A stretch of 64,000 nucleotides of DNA from Seminavis robusta (Eukaryota; Bacillariophyta; Bacillariophyceae; Naviculales; Naviculaceae): contig CAICTM010000200.1 in the NCBI GenBank assembly GCA_903772945.1, forward strand, positions 1 to 64,000, given 5' to 3'. The translations under genes and the position numbers were made by a program. Positions within the stretch are counted from its first letter, which is position 1. The number at the start of each line of letters is the position of its first letter. The notes beneath the pieces were generated by a model. That model did no database searches, had not been told where the DNA came from, and saw only the letters and a list, made by a program, of their open reading frames with translations. Below are positions 44,901-55,028 of this stretch, in pieces.

Positions 44901-46364
44901 CATGCTGCCAGAGGGTTCGGTTGGAGGTAGGCGTGGAGACGGAAATGGCAATGCTCCCTTGTCCATACTTGCAGCACATGCCATCCCAGCGTTTGTCCCC
45001 AATCCGAAACTGATATGTTCCACCGGGTAGGTCGGGATACGACTTGCTAACAGTTGTGAAGGGTTCCGTGACCAGTGCGTAGGATTGCCAATCCAGCTGT
45101 ACCCAGCTGTCAAGATGCAACAAGTCCCATGCGGTTTCCTTTGGATACTTGTCATGCTTGACCGTGACAGTGAGGGTGGTGGTACCAGTGTTTGGTGTCT
45201 GAAGGTTCTTTGCTGCCCATTTGACTGGAATACGATGAATGGCACTGATCATGTCTCCCTTGCTGCAGGTGTTGGGTGGATACGAACTGAGACGACAGAT
45301 TTGTCGGTGAATCCACTCCGTAGCAGCTGATACACGGGCGTTGGCTCCAAAGTATGACGCCTCTCCGCAACCATGTCCCCAAGACACAACGGCGACTTGC
45401 ATACCATGTTCATCGACAATGGGTCCTCCTGAGTCACCTAATGTACACAGTAGGAAAGAACGAAAGTTTGGGAGAGAGAAAGTGAGCTACGACACGATGT
45501 TTATCGGTCTGTGGAGTGAAGTGCTGGAATGGTTTTACCTTGGCAGACATCTTTGCCTCCACCTTCTTCTCCCATACAAAGCATGTTCTCGCTCGGGATT
45601 CGCTTGGGCCCGTACTGGAGTTCACATCGATGATTCGGGAAACGTTTGAACTGAACATCCATGAGGAAATTGGACGGCCCGGTGGATCCATCGGGTGTTG
45701 TAGTTCCAAATCCGAGGGCCGTGAGGTCGGTACCTACGGGCGGATAATAGTAATCTTCATTCAAGGGGACAACCTTGGCTCCCGTGAGTCTGTTGCCATC
45801 TCGCGTTACCAGGGCCGACTTTTCCAGTTTGAGCAGCTGAAAGTCCCACACGTGCAATTCGTGATTGTAGTCTGGATGTGTCTCTTGGTGAACGACGACC
45901 CTCCGAATCCCGCCGTCCAATCGATTGCTGGAGATCATTCGCACAATCTTATCTTCGAGTGGATTATCCCTGGAGCCACAGTGCGCCGCCGTCAAGAGTA
46001 TATCAGGCGCAACCAAGGAAGCTCCGCAGTACGCCTTGCTCCAGTGGGCAAAGAAGGGGTATTCAGTGGCATTGACTCGATGACCGGAAATTTCAAGAAG
46101 CGTCAGCGGATTGAAAATTTCATTCTCTTTTTCGACGGCAGGCTTTTCGTTGATAATCAGGTCTCGTTGATCCGACAAGCCAAAGGAAGTCCCGTTCCAG
46201 CTCGTACCGGTTCCGGTAGTCCCGGTATCATTCAAGTCCTCCCCAAGGCGACGTTGTCGTAGCCATCGATGCGAAGAATCACTACTAATAGACTCGAAAG
46301 GCTCAGATGCCGCAGATATCAGGGGCAGAGCCAATGTTGGAAGGAGGACTAACAAGTGCATCAT
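41956..46364 (-). CDS. Secreted trypsin-like serine protease E with giant repeat insertion (five exons)
   Basis: The exons are 46364-45539, 45437-44662, 44564-42444, 42350-42312 and 42228-41956, giving 1344 residues. The signal peptide is M-M-H-L-L-V-L-L-P-T-L-A-L-P-L. The triad is in T-A-A-H-C, W-D-F-Q-L-L-K-L and G-D-S-G-G-P; Asp189 is present. The activation region reads L-L-E-I-S-G-H instead of R|I-V-G-G. Module 1 has D-K-Y-P-K-E-T..D-G-M-C-C. Module 2 begins D-D-F-P-K-Q..W-A-V-W-W-Y at the exon 2/3 junction and resumes P-G-L-Y-A-F..D-G-I-C-C only after about 640 inserted residues: A-P-V-T-A-S-P-V mucin-like repeats, a 42-residue duplicated acidic unit and three S-G-E-G-V-L-S-F-S-H-A-G-D-P-E-R units. 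Exon 4 is a 39-base microexon; its donor GTGGGT upstream is the weakest splice call. Confidence 0.8.
42444..44564 (-). repeat. Low-complexity repeat exon of protease E
   Basis: Exon 3 is 2121 bases in phase 0. At about 43935-44300 it encodes some 25 short units of [AS]-P-[VI]-[ST]-[AGSQ]; at 43394-43610 it carries two near-identical 126-base units; and at 42889-43260 it has three copies of a unit with H-A-G-D-P-E-R-[AR]-x-A-D. The encoded segment is rich in Glu, Asp, Ser, Thr and Pro and should be disordered and open to O-glycosylation. Confidence 0.75.
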
Positions 46365-47061
46365 CGCAGTGCAAGCAAAGTTTCTATTTCGGTGTTGCGA
46401 AGGAGACTTGGGGTCTTGGCTTTCTTAGGACAAGTCTCTGAAGTTCAAAGGAACATGCCTCGAGATGGATCTTCTGTGCAGGACAGCAGTGAAGGCCGAA
46501 ATAGATGAAGGACATGTAGTGCCGCTGCAACTACCGCCCTGGCTGGTAGTACAGTCGAGAACAGGCTGGTAGTACAGTCGAGAACAGATAATCGGATATC
46601 GACGCCGTGATCATGATCTTGGTTTTGTTTCTCCCCAGATGCTGCACCGGCACGGCTCGAGGCAGCTCGTCAAAAAGCAAAGATACTTAATAAAATTGAG
46701 TCACACTTGCGCAGGGCGGCAAAGAGCTTCCAGAAATGAGACCTCATTCCTTTTTGTTGCGCGATGCTACTAGTATGGTACCGGTACAATACCACAAGGG
46801 TTCAGAGTAGGGAAATTATGTACCAACTGGTATCAAGTGGTGCCAGCAGTCCACGGCTGCATTGGCCTATAGGTACCTCATGGGTATGCAGTCCTTTTAG
46901 TTAGACACCACAGCAACAAAACAAGGATTAATAAACACAAGTGACAAAATATGTTAAAATATTTTGACAATCGGAAACAATAGGGAGTTCTGCACAAGAC
47001 TTTTCTTTGTTACAGTACATCAAGAACCATGCAATTTCCTCGGTAGACCAGACCAAAGAGG
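46365..47061. other. Intergenic stretch upstream of protease E
   Basis: No gene and no ATATACCC word is seen. A 23-base unit (GGCTGGTAGTACAGTCGAGA and three more bases) is repeated in tandem at 46541-46586. Confidence 0.5.
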
Positions 47062-48362
47062 CTAAATCAAAATAAAGGAGGCAACGCTGGCAATTGCCAA
47101 AAATCCAAAGCTCTTCACAGCCCCAATTGAGAGTCCAGCAGATGTACCGGCATCTTCCTTGTCTTCGTCACCTCCACTTGCCTCACCAGATTCGCTTTCT
47201 GCACCTCCGTCCTCTGTGGCATTGCCACCATCCTCAACTTGGTCTCCATCACCATCGCTTTCCATCAAATTTTCAGCATCACCATCACTCTCAACATCAG
47301 TCCCAGACTCCAGAGGACAAGGTGCCAATGTACATGATCTTGCTGCATCATAGAATGTAGGACTGTGATCCTCCATTTCGGCAAAGGCATTCCAATAATT
47401 ACGGAATCCATAAGTTCCTGATACAAATCTCTCTGCAGTCCACATGTCCTCCATCGTGGACTCGTTAAAGAGACCGTGCTTCGCAAGCATGGGATCTACT
47501 TCATCACAAACGACAGCCTTGAAGTGAACATGACCAGCAAAACCAAAACCGTAGCCAGCACTTTGCTGTGCACGATGAACACCTTCGATCCAACCCTTTC
47601 CGTACTTGTTACCATCTGCCCAAATAATGGAAGCGGTTGGCCAAGGAACTGAATGGGATTCATTCATTGCGACCCCTCCAGTCGCGCCAATATACATAAC
47701 CTGACCTTGTTCCATGAAAGGGATAACACTTCCGATAGTAGCCTGAAAAATGCCATTGAAAGCACTCGTATTACCCTCATCAACTCCCCATCCAAAGAAA
47801 AGTGGGTCTTGGAACTCGAGGATTGCCCAGAGGCAGTATGTTTCATTCTGGGGGATACTGTCTCCCCATGGACCATGGATCTGAAGTTTTATATACATTC
47901 AAAACAAAAACATAGGCAGAGCATAAGAAATGATGTTTGAGGAAGCAGAAGCAAACAAGAAACGATACAGGATAAGACAAGGTAAGTTGCTATATACTCG
48001 TAGGAACCTACCTTGTTGCAGTACTGATAGTCTTCACTGCCATCACAGAACTCCTCCCCTTCATTGGCTTCTCCAGGCGAATACAAGCGTTGAGAAAGAA
48101 GGGGATCCTCTTCTAGCTGAGTGGCTTCCCATGCTTCCCACTCTTCAATACGAGCCATACGTTCCGCTGTCAAGGCATCAAAAGCTTCCGAGGCTCGGCG
48201 GCGTGCCATTGGACAGGGGGAATCAAGCTTGTCAGAAACCTCTTCTGAGGCTACCGGTTCATGTACCGACGACTTCATGTTGGGATAGGCCCATGCTGTG
48301 CTACATGTACTAGCAGAAAGCAGAGCCACAAGGGCTGACACGCGGATTGGGGAGACTAGCAT
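47062..48362 (-). CDS. Probable GPI-anchored secreted protein (two exons)
   Basis: The exons are 48362-48012 and 47880-47062 with a 131-base intron (donor GTAGGT), giving 389 residues. The signal peptide is M-L-V-S-P-I-R-V-S-A-L-V-A-L-L-S-A-S. The C-terminus has an acidic Asp/Glu/Gly stretch, small residues (A-G-T-S-A-G) and a hydrophobic end F-G-F-L-A-I-A-S-V-A-S-F-I-L-I, the layout of a GPI-anchor signal. The body (about 117-300) is rich in aromatic and Gly residues, with W-G-V-D-E-G, P-W-P-T-A-S-I-I-W-A-D-G and G-F-G-F-A-G-H-V-H-F. I do not recognise the domain. Surface location is a good inference; function is unknown. An upstream in-frame Met 14 codons earlier is less likely. Confidence 0.68.
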
Positions 48363-49229
48363 TTTTCTTGATAACAAAAAATAGCCAATGAAGTAGTACA
48401 ACAAACAGCAGTGGAGGTTGCGGGGTTCTAGCTAGTAGTAAAGGAATGGTTGGTTGTACCAATTTCCGATGGTAGCTGGCCAGGATGCTACCATACCAAC
48501 CGGTTCCACCGGTATGCATAGTGGTACGGTGCGGTACCATGAACCCATGAAAGAATCTTCCAACGCTCTGCAACAGCATCGGAGGTGGCGATGCGATGGA
48601 AGTCGCGTCAAAATATTTGGAGCATGGTTTAAGCCTTTCTAAAAGCTTTTGAACAATTCGATACCCCTCTTTAACCAGGGGCAAGAGATCTGATAACCCT
48701 CTCAAACCAAGAAGGAAGCCGAGTGTTCTTTGGCATCGCCATTGCACCCCGGCCGTAAGTAATGCCGGCTCCAGCTTCCGCATCTTGCGGTTCCCAAGAA
48801 AGATACTTAACAGACACTTTCGTTTGTGATGACACTTTCTTTCGGCAGGTCCAAATCTTCGACCACTCGAGCTACTGTATGTCATAGCACCATCAACGCC
48901 TCCACCATGCAGAGATGTAGGATGCAGTCATGCAGTGCATGGATGCTGTTCGCGTTGATGAAAATAACGACTACTAGATCTAGTACTAACAATAAATGAA
49001 CGTGTTAAGGAGGGAGGGGGGCAAAGCTAGCTAGACAGAGTACCTGGTACGTGTAGGACACCTGTGGCGGGAAATGGCAGGGAGAGGGCGGGGTACGTAG
49101 CTATAGGAGGAAAGATTAGTTTCACGGGAAGATTAGTAGTTTGAATGCCACGAACTTTGGCACACGACGTAGCTCGCATTTCTTGGCTTGATCCAGATTT
49201 CAGAATAGAATCATCCTCACCGTCTCAGA
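48363..49229. other. Gene-free stretch
   Basis: No gene is supported; a 191-codon minus-strand frame here (48310-48885) overlaps the preceding gene's 5' end and has no protein-like pattern. ACCGGT palindromes cluster near 48500-48535. Confidence 0.45.
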
Positions 49230-49952
49230 TCATGCTGCTTGCAGTACCGCAGATACCGATGTTTTTGTCGTTGCGAGGCTGCCGTCCAGACTCTTCATTC
49301 GACGTGGTCTGCGTGGGGGAGATCTACTATGGTCCCCTCTATGTGTCTCGATCTTCGTTTTCCCGTTGTCTCTTTCGCCGGCGGCGAACTGACAAAGTTT
49401 GGGTTGCAAAAACCCTGCTGTAGGGAGGTTGCTTTCCTTGACCGATGCCACCGAGTCTGTACTGGAATTGAATCTTTTGATGCTGCAGATGTCGTTGCTT
49501 CCTCGGCCCTCTCCAGATCGCTCAGCAGCAGACTTTCGCATGCTGCTCTGTCGTAAAGGAAGCCTAGGGGCTACCGTATCAGAGAGAGCACTCGATGAAT
49601 TCATCTTGGAAGAAACTGACTGCAATGATGATGACGATGAGGATTGCCAATGACATCCAGCATTTGGATCAACATGTAGTTCGAGCGCTTGGGGACTTGG
49701 AGGAACATTTGGAGCTGCGAGGACTCGGATCTCACTCTTCCAGCGTGAAGTGCCTGTATTGTTTGGCGCAGATGATGATAGCCGATGCTGTTGAGGTTTG
49801 TGCAGACGTCTTGTTCCGCTCAGGGCCTCTTTGGGTGGCAATCCCCTCGAATGATCGCTCACTATTACAACGGCGACAGGGGTATCAGCTCCTTTCTGAA
49901 GCTGTGGAAAATTGGCGGCAAAGAAGCAATGTAGGGGAGAAAACGATGTCAT
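49230..49952 (-). CDS. Ser/Arg-rich hypothetical protein
   Basis: The frame has 240 codons and starts with a true ATG. The product is low-complexity and basic: a Ser run near the centre (W-Q-S-S-S-S-S-S-L-Q-S-V-S-S), then L-R-Q-S-S-M-R-K-S-A-A-E-R and, near the end, R-S-P-P-R-R-P-R-R-M-K-S-L-D-G-S. The R-R-M-K-S-L-D-G motif looks like a phosphorylation or docking site of the kind met in other diatom Ser-rich proteins. There is no signal peptide or membrane helix. Whether it is translated is uncertain because the opposite strand also carries long frames. Confidence 0.42.
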   Translation of the reverse strand: MTSFSPLHCFFAANFPQLQKGADTPVAVVIVSDHSRGLPPKEALSGTRRLHKPQQHRLSSSAPNNTGTSRWKSEIRVLAAPNVPPSPQALELHVDPNAGCHWQSSSSSSLQSVSSKMNSSSALSDTVAPRLPLRQSSMRKSAAERSGEGRGSNDICSIKRFNSSTDSVASVKESNLPTAGFLQPKLCQFAAGERDNGKTKIETHRGDHSRSPPRRPRRMKSLDGSLATTKTSVSAVLQAA

Positions 49953-51443
49953 TGTTTCGTGAGTTCTTGAGAATCAGATTTGCATTCTATGCGCTCTTTC
50001 TTGCCGCAAGACTATGCGACGACAAGATCTAATTTGAGATACCGGTAGGGGATCGGCTGGCTATGGTTTTGGCAGCGGAACGGAGTAATTCTTGCATACA
50101 CAAAGTGTAGGCCAGATGCAAGGGGACAGCTCACAAATAAGCCTCTACAGTGTACTGTACCGGTACCGGTACACTGATCGAGTCGAGTCAGACTCCTCGC
50201 CATGCACATTGCACATAGATAATATTATGGTATTTTTTAAAATACCAATACCACCGGTCCACCGGTCCACCGGTATCCCGAATCCCGATTGTCGAAAAAA
50301 CTGAAGCAATTCTAAGAATAGCATAAGTCTCATATCGTATGCATTGATGTCTGTGTCTGTTGAAAGTCCATCAAAGAAGCAAGGTATTATGTCCTGGCTG
50401 TTCACACCGAAACGGTTATTAAATCTGCATAAAGCAAAAACTTTGGCCCCTGCAGGTGGAGGATATAAGTGACAACTTACTTTAATCTTCAAGGGTACCT
50501 TACGTGGCTCTCCTTTCGCATGGTGCGTGTACAAGCCTTAGTCGTCGTCGCGCGAGAGAACACAAGCAAGGTCGTTGTGTCTGCCATTAATATTGAATGA
50601 CGTGTACATACAAGCAAAAGATACGTTTTCGTCGTGCGTGCATGCTAGCAAGCACCGGCATCGGGCTTTGCAAACGGAGAATGATCCAATCGCCACAAAT
50701 TCCATATCCCACGAATCTGCCTTCCCATGGCTCCATACAACTTTGAAAGCAAAGAAAAGCAAAAGCAAAGTGAGCTCTGACGATGGACCTCTGGTGACCC
50801 AAGCCTTATGCAATGGCAAAGGGAAAAGATTGCCTGGATCCATCATCACGGGAACCAGACGCATGAGGCGAATGTTGCAGTTGACAGATGATGGACAGCA
50901 AATCGTCACGGAGGACCCCCGATGGTTGGAAGGCCGAAGTGGTCCCATTTGAACAGGTCAATGAAGTCATGGAGAAAACTTTCGACGGGAAAGAACGACA
51001 AAGCCTACCGTTCCCTCTTGAGCTCTCTTGAAATGGTGAACCAATTTTGAGAACCTTTAAACAGCCACTCACAACCCTTCATGTGCTTGAGGAACAACAT
51101 TGCCTGAGGAACAACATTGCCCAGCCGCTTCAGAATTGCCCAGCCGCTTCAGAATGTGGAAGCAGCTCGGGCGATGGATCATGAATGTGATTCCTTCGAT
51201 CGGAAGTACTGGATGATTGAAGATGGGCAGTTCGAAAAAGAGCAGGAACCTGGAAACAGAAACGAGATACATCTATGCAGCAATCCCGACTATCAGTTTA
51301 TTCATAATATATAATGCGGTATAAGGACGCCCCAGATCTTCGTTGCTCATGGTAATGATGATTGAATGCTAAAGGAGTTGCACCTTTTGAAGTTTGCATT
51401 ATTCGACAAATCATCTCCCAAGTCGTACATGACTTCCAGCTAG
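49953..51443. other. Gene-free stretch
   Basis: No gene is supported. Opposing 125-136 codon frames at 50538-50952 have no domain. Bases 51088-51155 hold two adjacent short tandem duplications (about 16 and 19 bases). GGTACCGGTACCGGTAC-like palindromes lie around 50157-50172 and 50250-50275. Confidence 0.45.
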
Positions 51444-52409
51444 CTAGTAGCCCAAGCTCCAAGTCCCTGGTCTCTCATTCTCCAGATTCTGCATCGCCTT
51501 ACAAAGGTCAACCATGGCATCATCGACACTTTGAATCTTTGCTTTGGCAAGCTCCTGCGAGTTCATTGGATGCGGTAGATCGGAAAAGTAGAATGAAATA
51601 ATCTCCTTGTCCATGGTGGAATGACAATACCATGCCAGCTCTCTCTTGGATGTATCTTTCAAGACTGTTGTATTCTTTTCGTAGAGCTCGGATGCCAGAT
51701 CAAACGTGCCTTTGATGAGGTATTCGATGATGCGTGCTTTGATTTTGCCCTCTTCGGCAATCTGGCTCTTGTCAAAGACTTGCTTGCTCAGTTGCAAAAA
51801 CTGTTTGCGTTTCGTCTGGGACAACTTCAGGACTTCCTGGTTGACCGATGTAAACTTTAAGGTGCCAATGGGCACTTGGTGGGCATTGTTATTGACCACC
51901 AAAAAGTCATCGGGGACAGTGTGGTGGGTACTGGCGGAGGAAGGAGGAAGCGTAGAAGGCAGGACAACGACAAAAACGAGCATTTGCAATCCTCCTTTGC
52001 AGTAGCCGACAGAAATACCCGGATCTTTTCCAAAGTACTCACCAGGACCATATGCTTGTCCACGTCGTTTGTGAGGATCCAATCCGTTGCGTAGAATGGA
52101 TTCGAGGTTGTGTGTAGCCGTCCCATGGAAGGCAAAGCCGAAAACCGCCTTGTGATCCAGATCCTTGATAGCTTTTTGAAATTTGTCGTGGGCTGGATTC
52201 CCTGGCTTTAACTGGGGGTTGGCATGAAAGGAAGAGTTGGAAAATCCAGCGTTGGTACAAAAGGCAATGAACTCTGGTGAGTTGCAGGGCCTCTGAAAGT
52301 AGGACACGATGGCCTGCAAGTTTCCCTTTGGCTTGATTTCGGAGTACTCCTTGAAGAGGAAGCAGCCCGCCACATCTCTGGAACGACCCGATGCAGCAGC
52401 GGATGACAT
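51444..52409 (-). CDS. PARP-like ADP-ribosyltransferase
   Basis: From ATG 52409 the product has 321 residues. The catalytic core runs from about 88 to 186: F-H-G-T-A-T-H-N-L-E-S-I-L-R-N-G-L-D-P with His95, then Y-G-P-G-E-Y-F-G with Tyr125 and S-V-G-Y, the H-Y signature of the PARP/ARTD fold that binds NAD+. Where classical PARPs have the catalytic Glu (N-E-Y-I-V-Y), this protein has D-D-F-L-V-V-N, so the triad reads H-Y-D or is altered; mono-ADP-ribosylation is the likelier activity, by inference. The rest is helical and charged. An open extension reaches 52637 but is Cys/Pro-rich and looks like leader. The gene is divergent from the F-box gene. Confidence 0.7.
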   Translation of the reverse strand: MSSAAASGRSRDVAGCFLFKEYSEIKPKGNLQAIVSYFQRPCNSPEFIAFCTNAGFSNSSFHANPQLKPGNPAHDKFQKAIKDLDHKAVFGFAFHGTATHNLESILRNGLDPHKRRGQAYGPGEYFGKDPGISVGYCKGGLQMLVFVVVLPSTLPPSSASTHHTVPDDFLVVNNNAHQVPIGTLKFTSVNQEVLKLSQTKRKQFLQLSKQVFDKSQIAEEGKIKARIIEYLIKGTFDLASELYEKNTTVLKDTSKRELAWYCHSTMDKEIISFYFSDLPHPMNSQELAKAKIQSVDDAMVDLCKAMQNLENERPGTWSLGY

Positions 52410-52830
52410 GGTACTTGGTTGGAAGGGTGGAGAGAGAATATCCGAAAGAAATGACGAGATTGCTGGAGCGCACGACAAGATAGGTTGACTGTATTCTGTG
52501 GAAGGCGGCTTGACCGTGGCAACTCGTGTGATCTTTGTGAGTTTCCACGATGGACTAGTCACACATTCACACGACTGCTGCCAAGCGGAACACACGCACA
52601 ACGCAGATGGAACACAACGGCAGATGGTGGTTCTCAAAAGCTCTCAAAGACACGGGCAACAGATGGCGATTTCATGCTGTATGCAGCCAACAAGATCGCA
52701 CTTCTCGTTCATTAGCCCTTCGCGGAATGAATCACAATCTGCTTTCTTTTTCCTAGAAAGCCTGCTGAATACTCCATCAAAAGGAAGCCTCCCATCACCT
52801 AATCATTGCTTCCAATCTCAAGTCAAAGGT

Positions 52831-52838
52831 ATATACCC
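52831..52838 (+). promoter_or_regulatory. ATATACCC element before the F-box gene
   Basis: A single ATATACCC inside GGTATATACCCTTATC stands 72-79 bases before the F-box ATG, in the same orientation and distance as the copies before proteases A, B and D. It lies in the roughly 500-base divergent promoter shared with the PARP-like gene. Confidence 0.35.
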
Positions 52839-52909
52839 TTATCTTCGCTATCTTCATTATCTTCATTATCTTTCCTTGTCTACCCCGTATTGACTTATTA
52901 AGTATCAAG

Positions 52910-54013
52910 ATGGGAGAAGAAGTGGATCGTCCTCCCTTGGAGATCAGCGTGAGAATGCCTGCTACTAAGAGTGCTAGTAAGAATGCTACCTGTATTAATA
53001 ATAATACCCTTCAGATCGACGGATTGACAGAAGATGTGCTGGTGGATATTTTCCAGTTTTTGGGTGCAGAAGGTACCAGCAAGTGTTCCATGGTTTCTCG
53101 GCACTGGAATCAAGTGGTCCAAGACAGCCGTTGCCTTTGGCATGTCTTTGCTCAGGAGGATTTTGGGTATCTTACCACCAAGGGAATGAATAACCAGGTA
53201 CTAGTAGACTGGAGAGGCGTCTACCAGTACTTGGCAGAGCAGCGCAAAGCCTTGAAAGAAGATCAGAAGAATCACGGCTTGAAGCCCCTCAATCCCAGGG
53301 TAGTTTTTTCAGATGATGGATCTCCTGTGCCTGGCTATCCTCCTGAAAATGCCATCAGATTGGCACAGAAAGGGTCACTCTTTAACAAGGCTTGGTGTAC
53401 CAATTCACAGGTGGATCATGACGTGGATCTGGTACTAGAGCTACCTGCCCCAAGTCTCATTGCTGCCTTTGAAGCTGCCAATGGAGGATACTTCTACTCG
53501 GCTCCTCTCCATCAAGCTCTGGTCTTCACTTCCAATACACCCATTGATATTGAACAAGCCAGACAGTTCAATGGAAAAAAGGGAGCCCAATGGGCCAACA
53601 GCATGACTCTAGATGATCACCCCACCATTATTCGACAAGTACAGCAATACACGGAAAAACACAAACACACTCATCAACCAACAAATCTACCCATTGCTGC
53701 TTTTAACTTCCCCCCTCCTCCTTCTGGATTCAATGCTAGGCAACAAAAACTTTTGCCCAAAATCATTGTGGCTAGATACATTCATTTCAAGCTGCTCAAT
53801 TCACACAAGTCTCCCGATGGACGTCTCGCTGATAACATTGATGTCAAGGATCTACTTACGTTGGGAACCGAACTACCACTACTCGACAAGTTGCTGCAAC
53901 TGCAGTCGTCGTCCGAAGAAGAACCGCAACAGCCCAATAATCATGATCCCAGCTACAAACGACTTCATGCCATTCGAGAATACAATCCACCCAATCCAAA
54001 TGAATGGTGGTAA
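52910..54013 (+). CDS. F-box protein
   Basis: The protein has 367 residues in one exon. Residues about 38-85 form an F-box: L-T-E-D-V-L-V-D-I-F-Q-F-L, then C-S-M-V-S-R-H-W-N-Q-V-V-Q-D-S-R-C-L-W, which binds Skp1 in SCF ubiquitin ligases. After it, W-R-G-V-Y-Q-Y-L fits the usual continuation. The remaining 250 residues should be the substrate-binding part; they contain S-P..R-Y-I-H-F-K-L-L-N, a strand pattern like a galactose-binding-type fold, but no WD, LRR or Kelch repeat. The end reads N-P-P-N-P-N-E-W-W. The substrate is unknown. Confidence 0.78.
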   Translation: MGEEVDRPPLEISVRMPATKSASKNATCINNNTLQIDGLTEDVLVDIFQFLGAEGTSKCSMVSRHWNQVVQDSRCLWHVFAQEDFGYLTTKGMNNQVLVDWRGVYQYLAEQRKALKEDQKNHGLKPLNPRVVFSDDGSPVPGYPPENAIRLAQKGSLFNKAWCTNSQVDHDVDLVLELPAPSLIAAFEAANGGYFYSAPLHQALVFTSNTPIDIEQARQFNGKKGAQWANSMTLDDHPTIIRQVQQYTEKHKHTHQPTNLPIAAFNFPPPPSGFNARQQKLLPKIIVARYIHFKLLNSHKSPDGRLADNIDVKDLLTLGTELPLLDKLLQLQSSSEEEPQQPNNHDPSYKRLHAIREYNPPNPNEWW

Positions 54014-55028
54014 GTCAAGTCGATGCAATGATGCAACCTTGGCATGTCATCAAATGGAATGGATCGAATCAAACGAGATGCCCCTCCTGCAAGCCGTCAA
54101 TGGAAGGGGGCCATGCCTCACGAACGGTTGTCAAATGAGTGCTTCAGAAGCACTGTACGGGTGCGACCGCGTCATACATGTCTCTTTCGAACTGTTGGTC
54201 TCTAGCTAGTAGTATAGAAAGCGTACCGTATAGCACTCTATAATTTGCCACGTTAAATCACATGGGCATTGCTAGACTAGTGTAGTTACGGTTGCATGGG
54301 AGTATAGGAATATAGTCAGTCAGGAGGATCGCTCTCGACGACACAGCACGACAAACTGAATCGGAGACGGTCCTTTCAACGTATCCGCCACTGCTTGTCT
54401 GTCGCCTCCGCGCACAACCGTTCCTCGTGTTTGCACACGGAATCCCACACCCTCAAGTTCTACCGTATTGGTGGGAGTCACCTCAGTCTCGTACCTCGGT
54501 TGTGCATCGAAGGATAAGCAAAATTCTTGGTGGCAGCTGCGGAGTCCTGATCTACCAAGTCACCACGTCGGCAAATACGATACCTTGGAACGGAACATCA
54601 TTTCAAAGGGTGATGGTACTGTAGGCTACTAGTTCTTGTGTAATTGGCTGGCTTAGAAATGCAACCAAGCTGTGATAGATGTCCCGATAGAAAACAACGA
54701 TGAACGGAGGATGGAATGAGTAAATCCCTGCATCCTCTCCACCAAAGCTGCCACTCTGCCTATTCATAAGAATCTATCAAATCCTTCTTGTTTATCGGTA
54801 GCTACTCTACTACAGTAGTCTCTCGAATTCGAACTCGCTGCAACTACTAATGCCTTGTGAATTCTTTGTACATTACTTAAAAAATTGTTTCATGCTACTT
54901 TATACGGTTCCTATACATACACAAATGGACGTCCTCGTCCTGTCTTTTTTTTAATCTGGTGACCATGCAAAGCTTCACTCTTTCTTGCATGGTTTCAAAG
55001 GGATCATCATTCAAAACGGAACCACTAA
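54014..55028. other. Gene-free stretch between F-box and plastid-protein genes
   Basis: No gene is supported. At its right end, 54964-55013 is a near copy of 55071-55120, the 3' coding part of the next gene (see that entry). Confidence 0.5.

Noticed and set aside
45516-46262. A 248-codon plus-strand frame over protease E exon 1
   Set aside because: The opposite strand encodes a clear trypsin domain with His and Asp motifs.
50538-50952. Opposing frames of 125 and 136 codons
   Set aside because: Neither shows a domain, a signal or a good start context, and there is no splice pattern linking them to neighbours.
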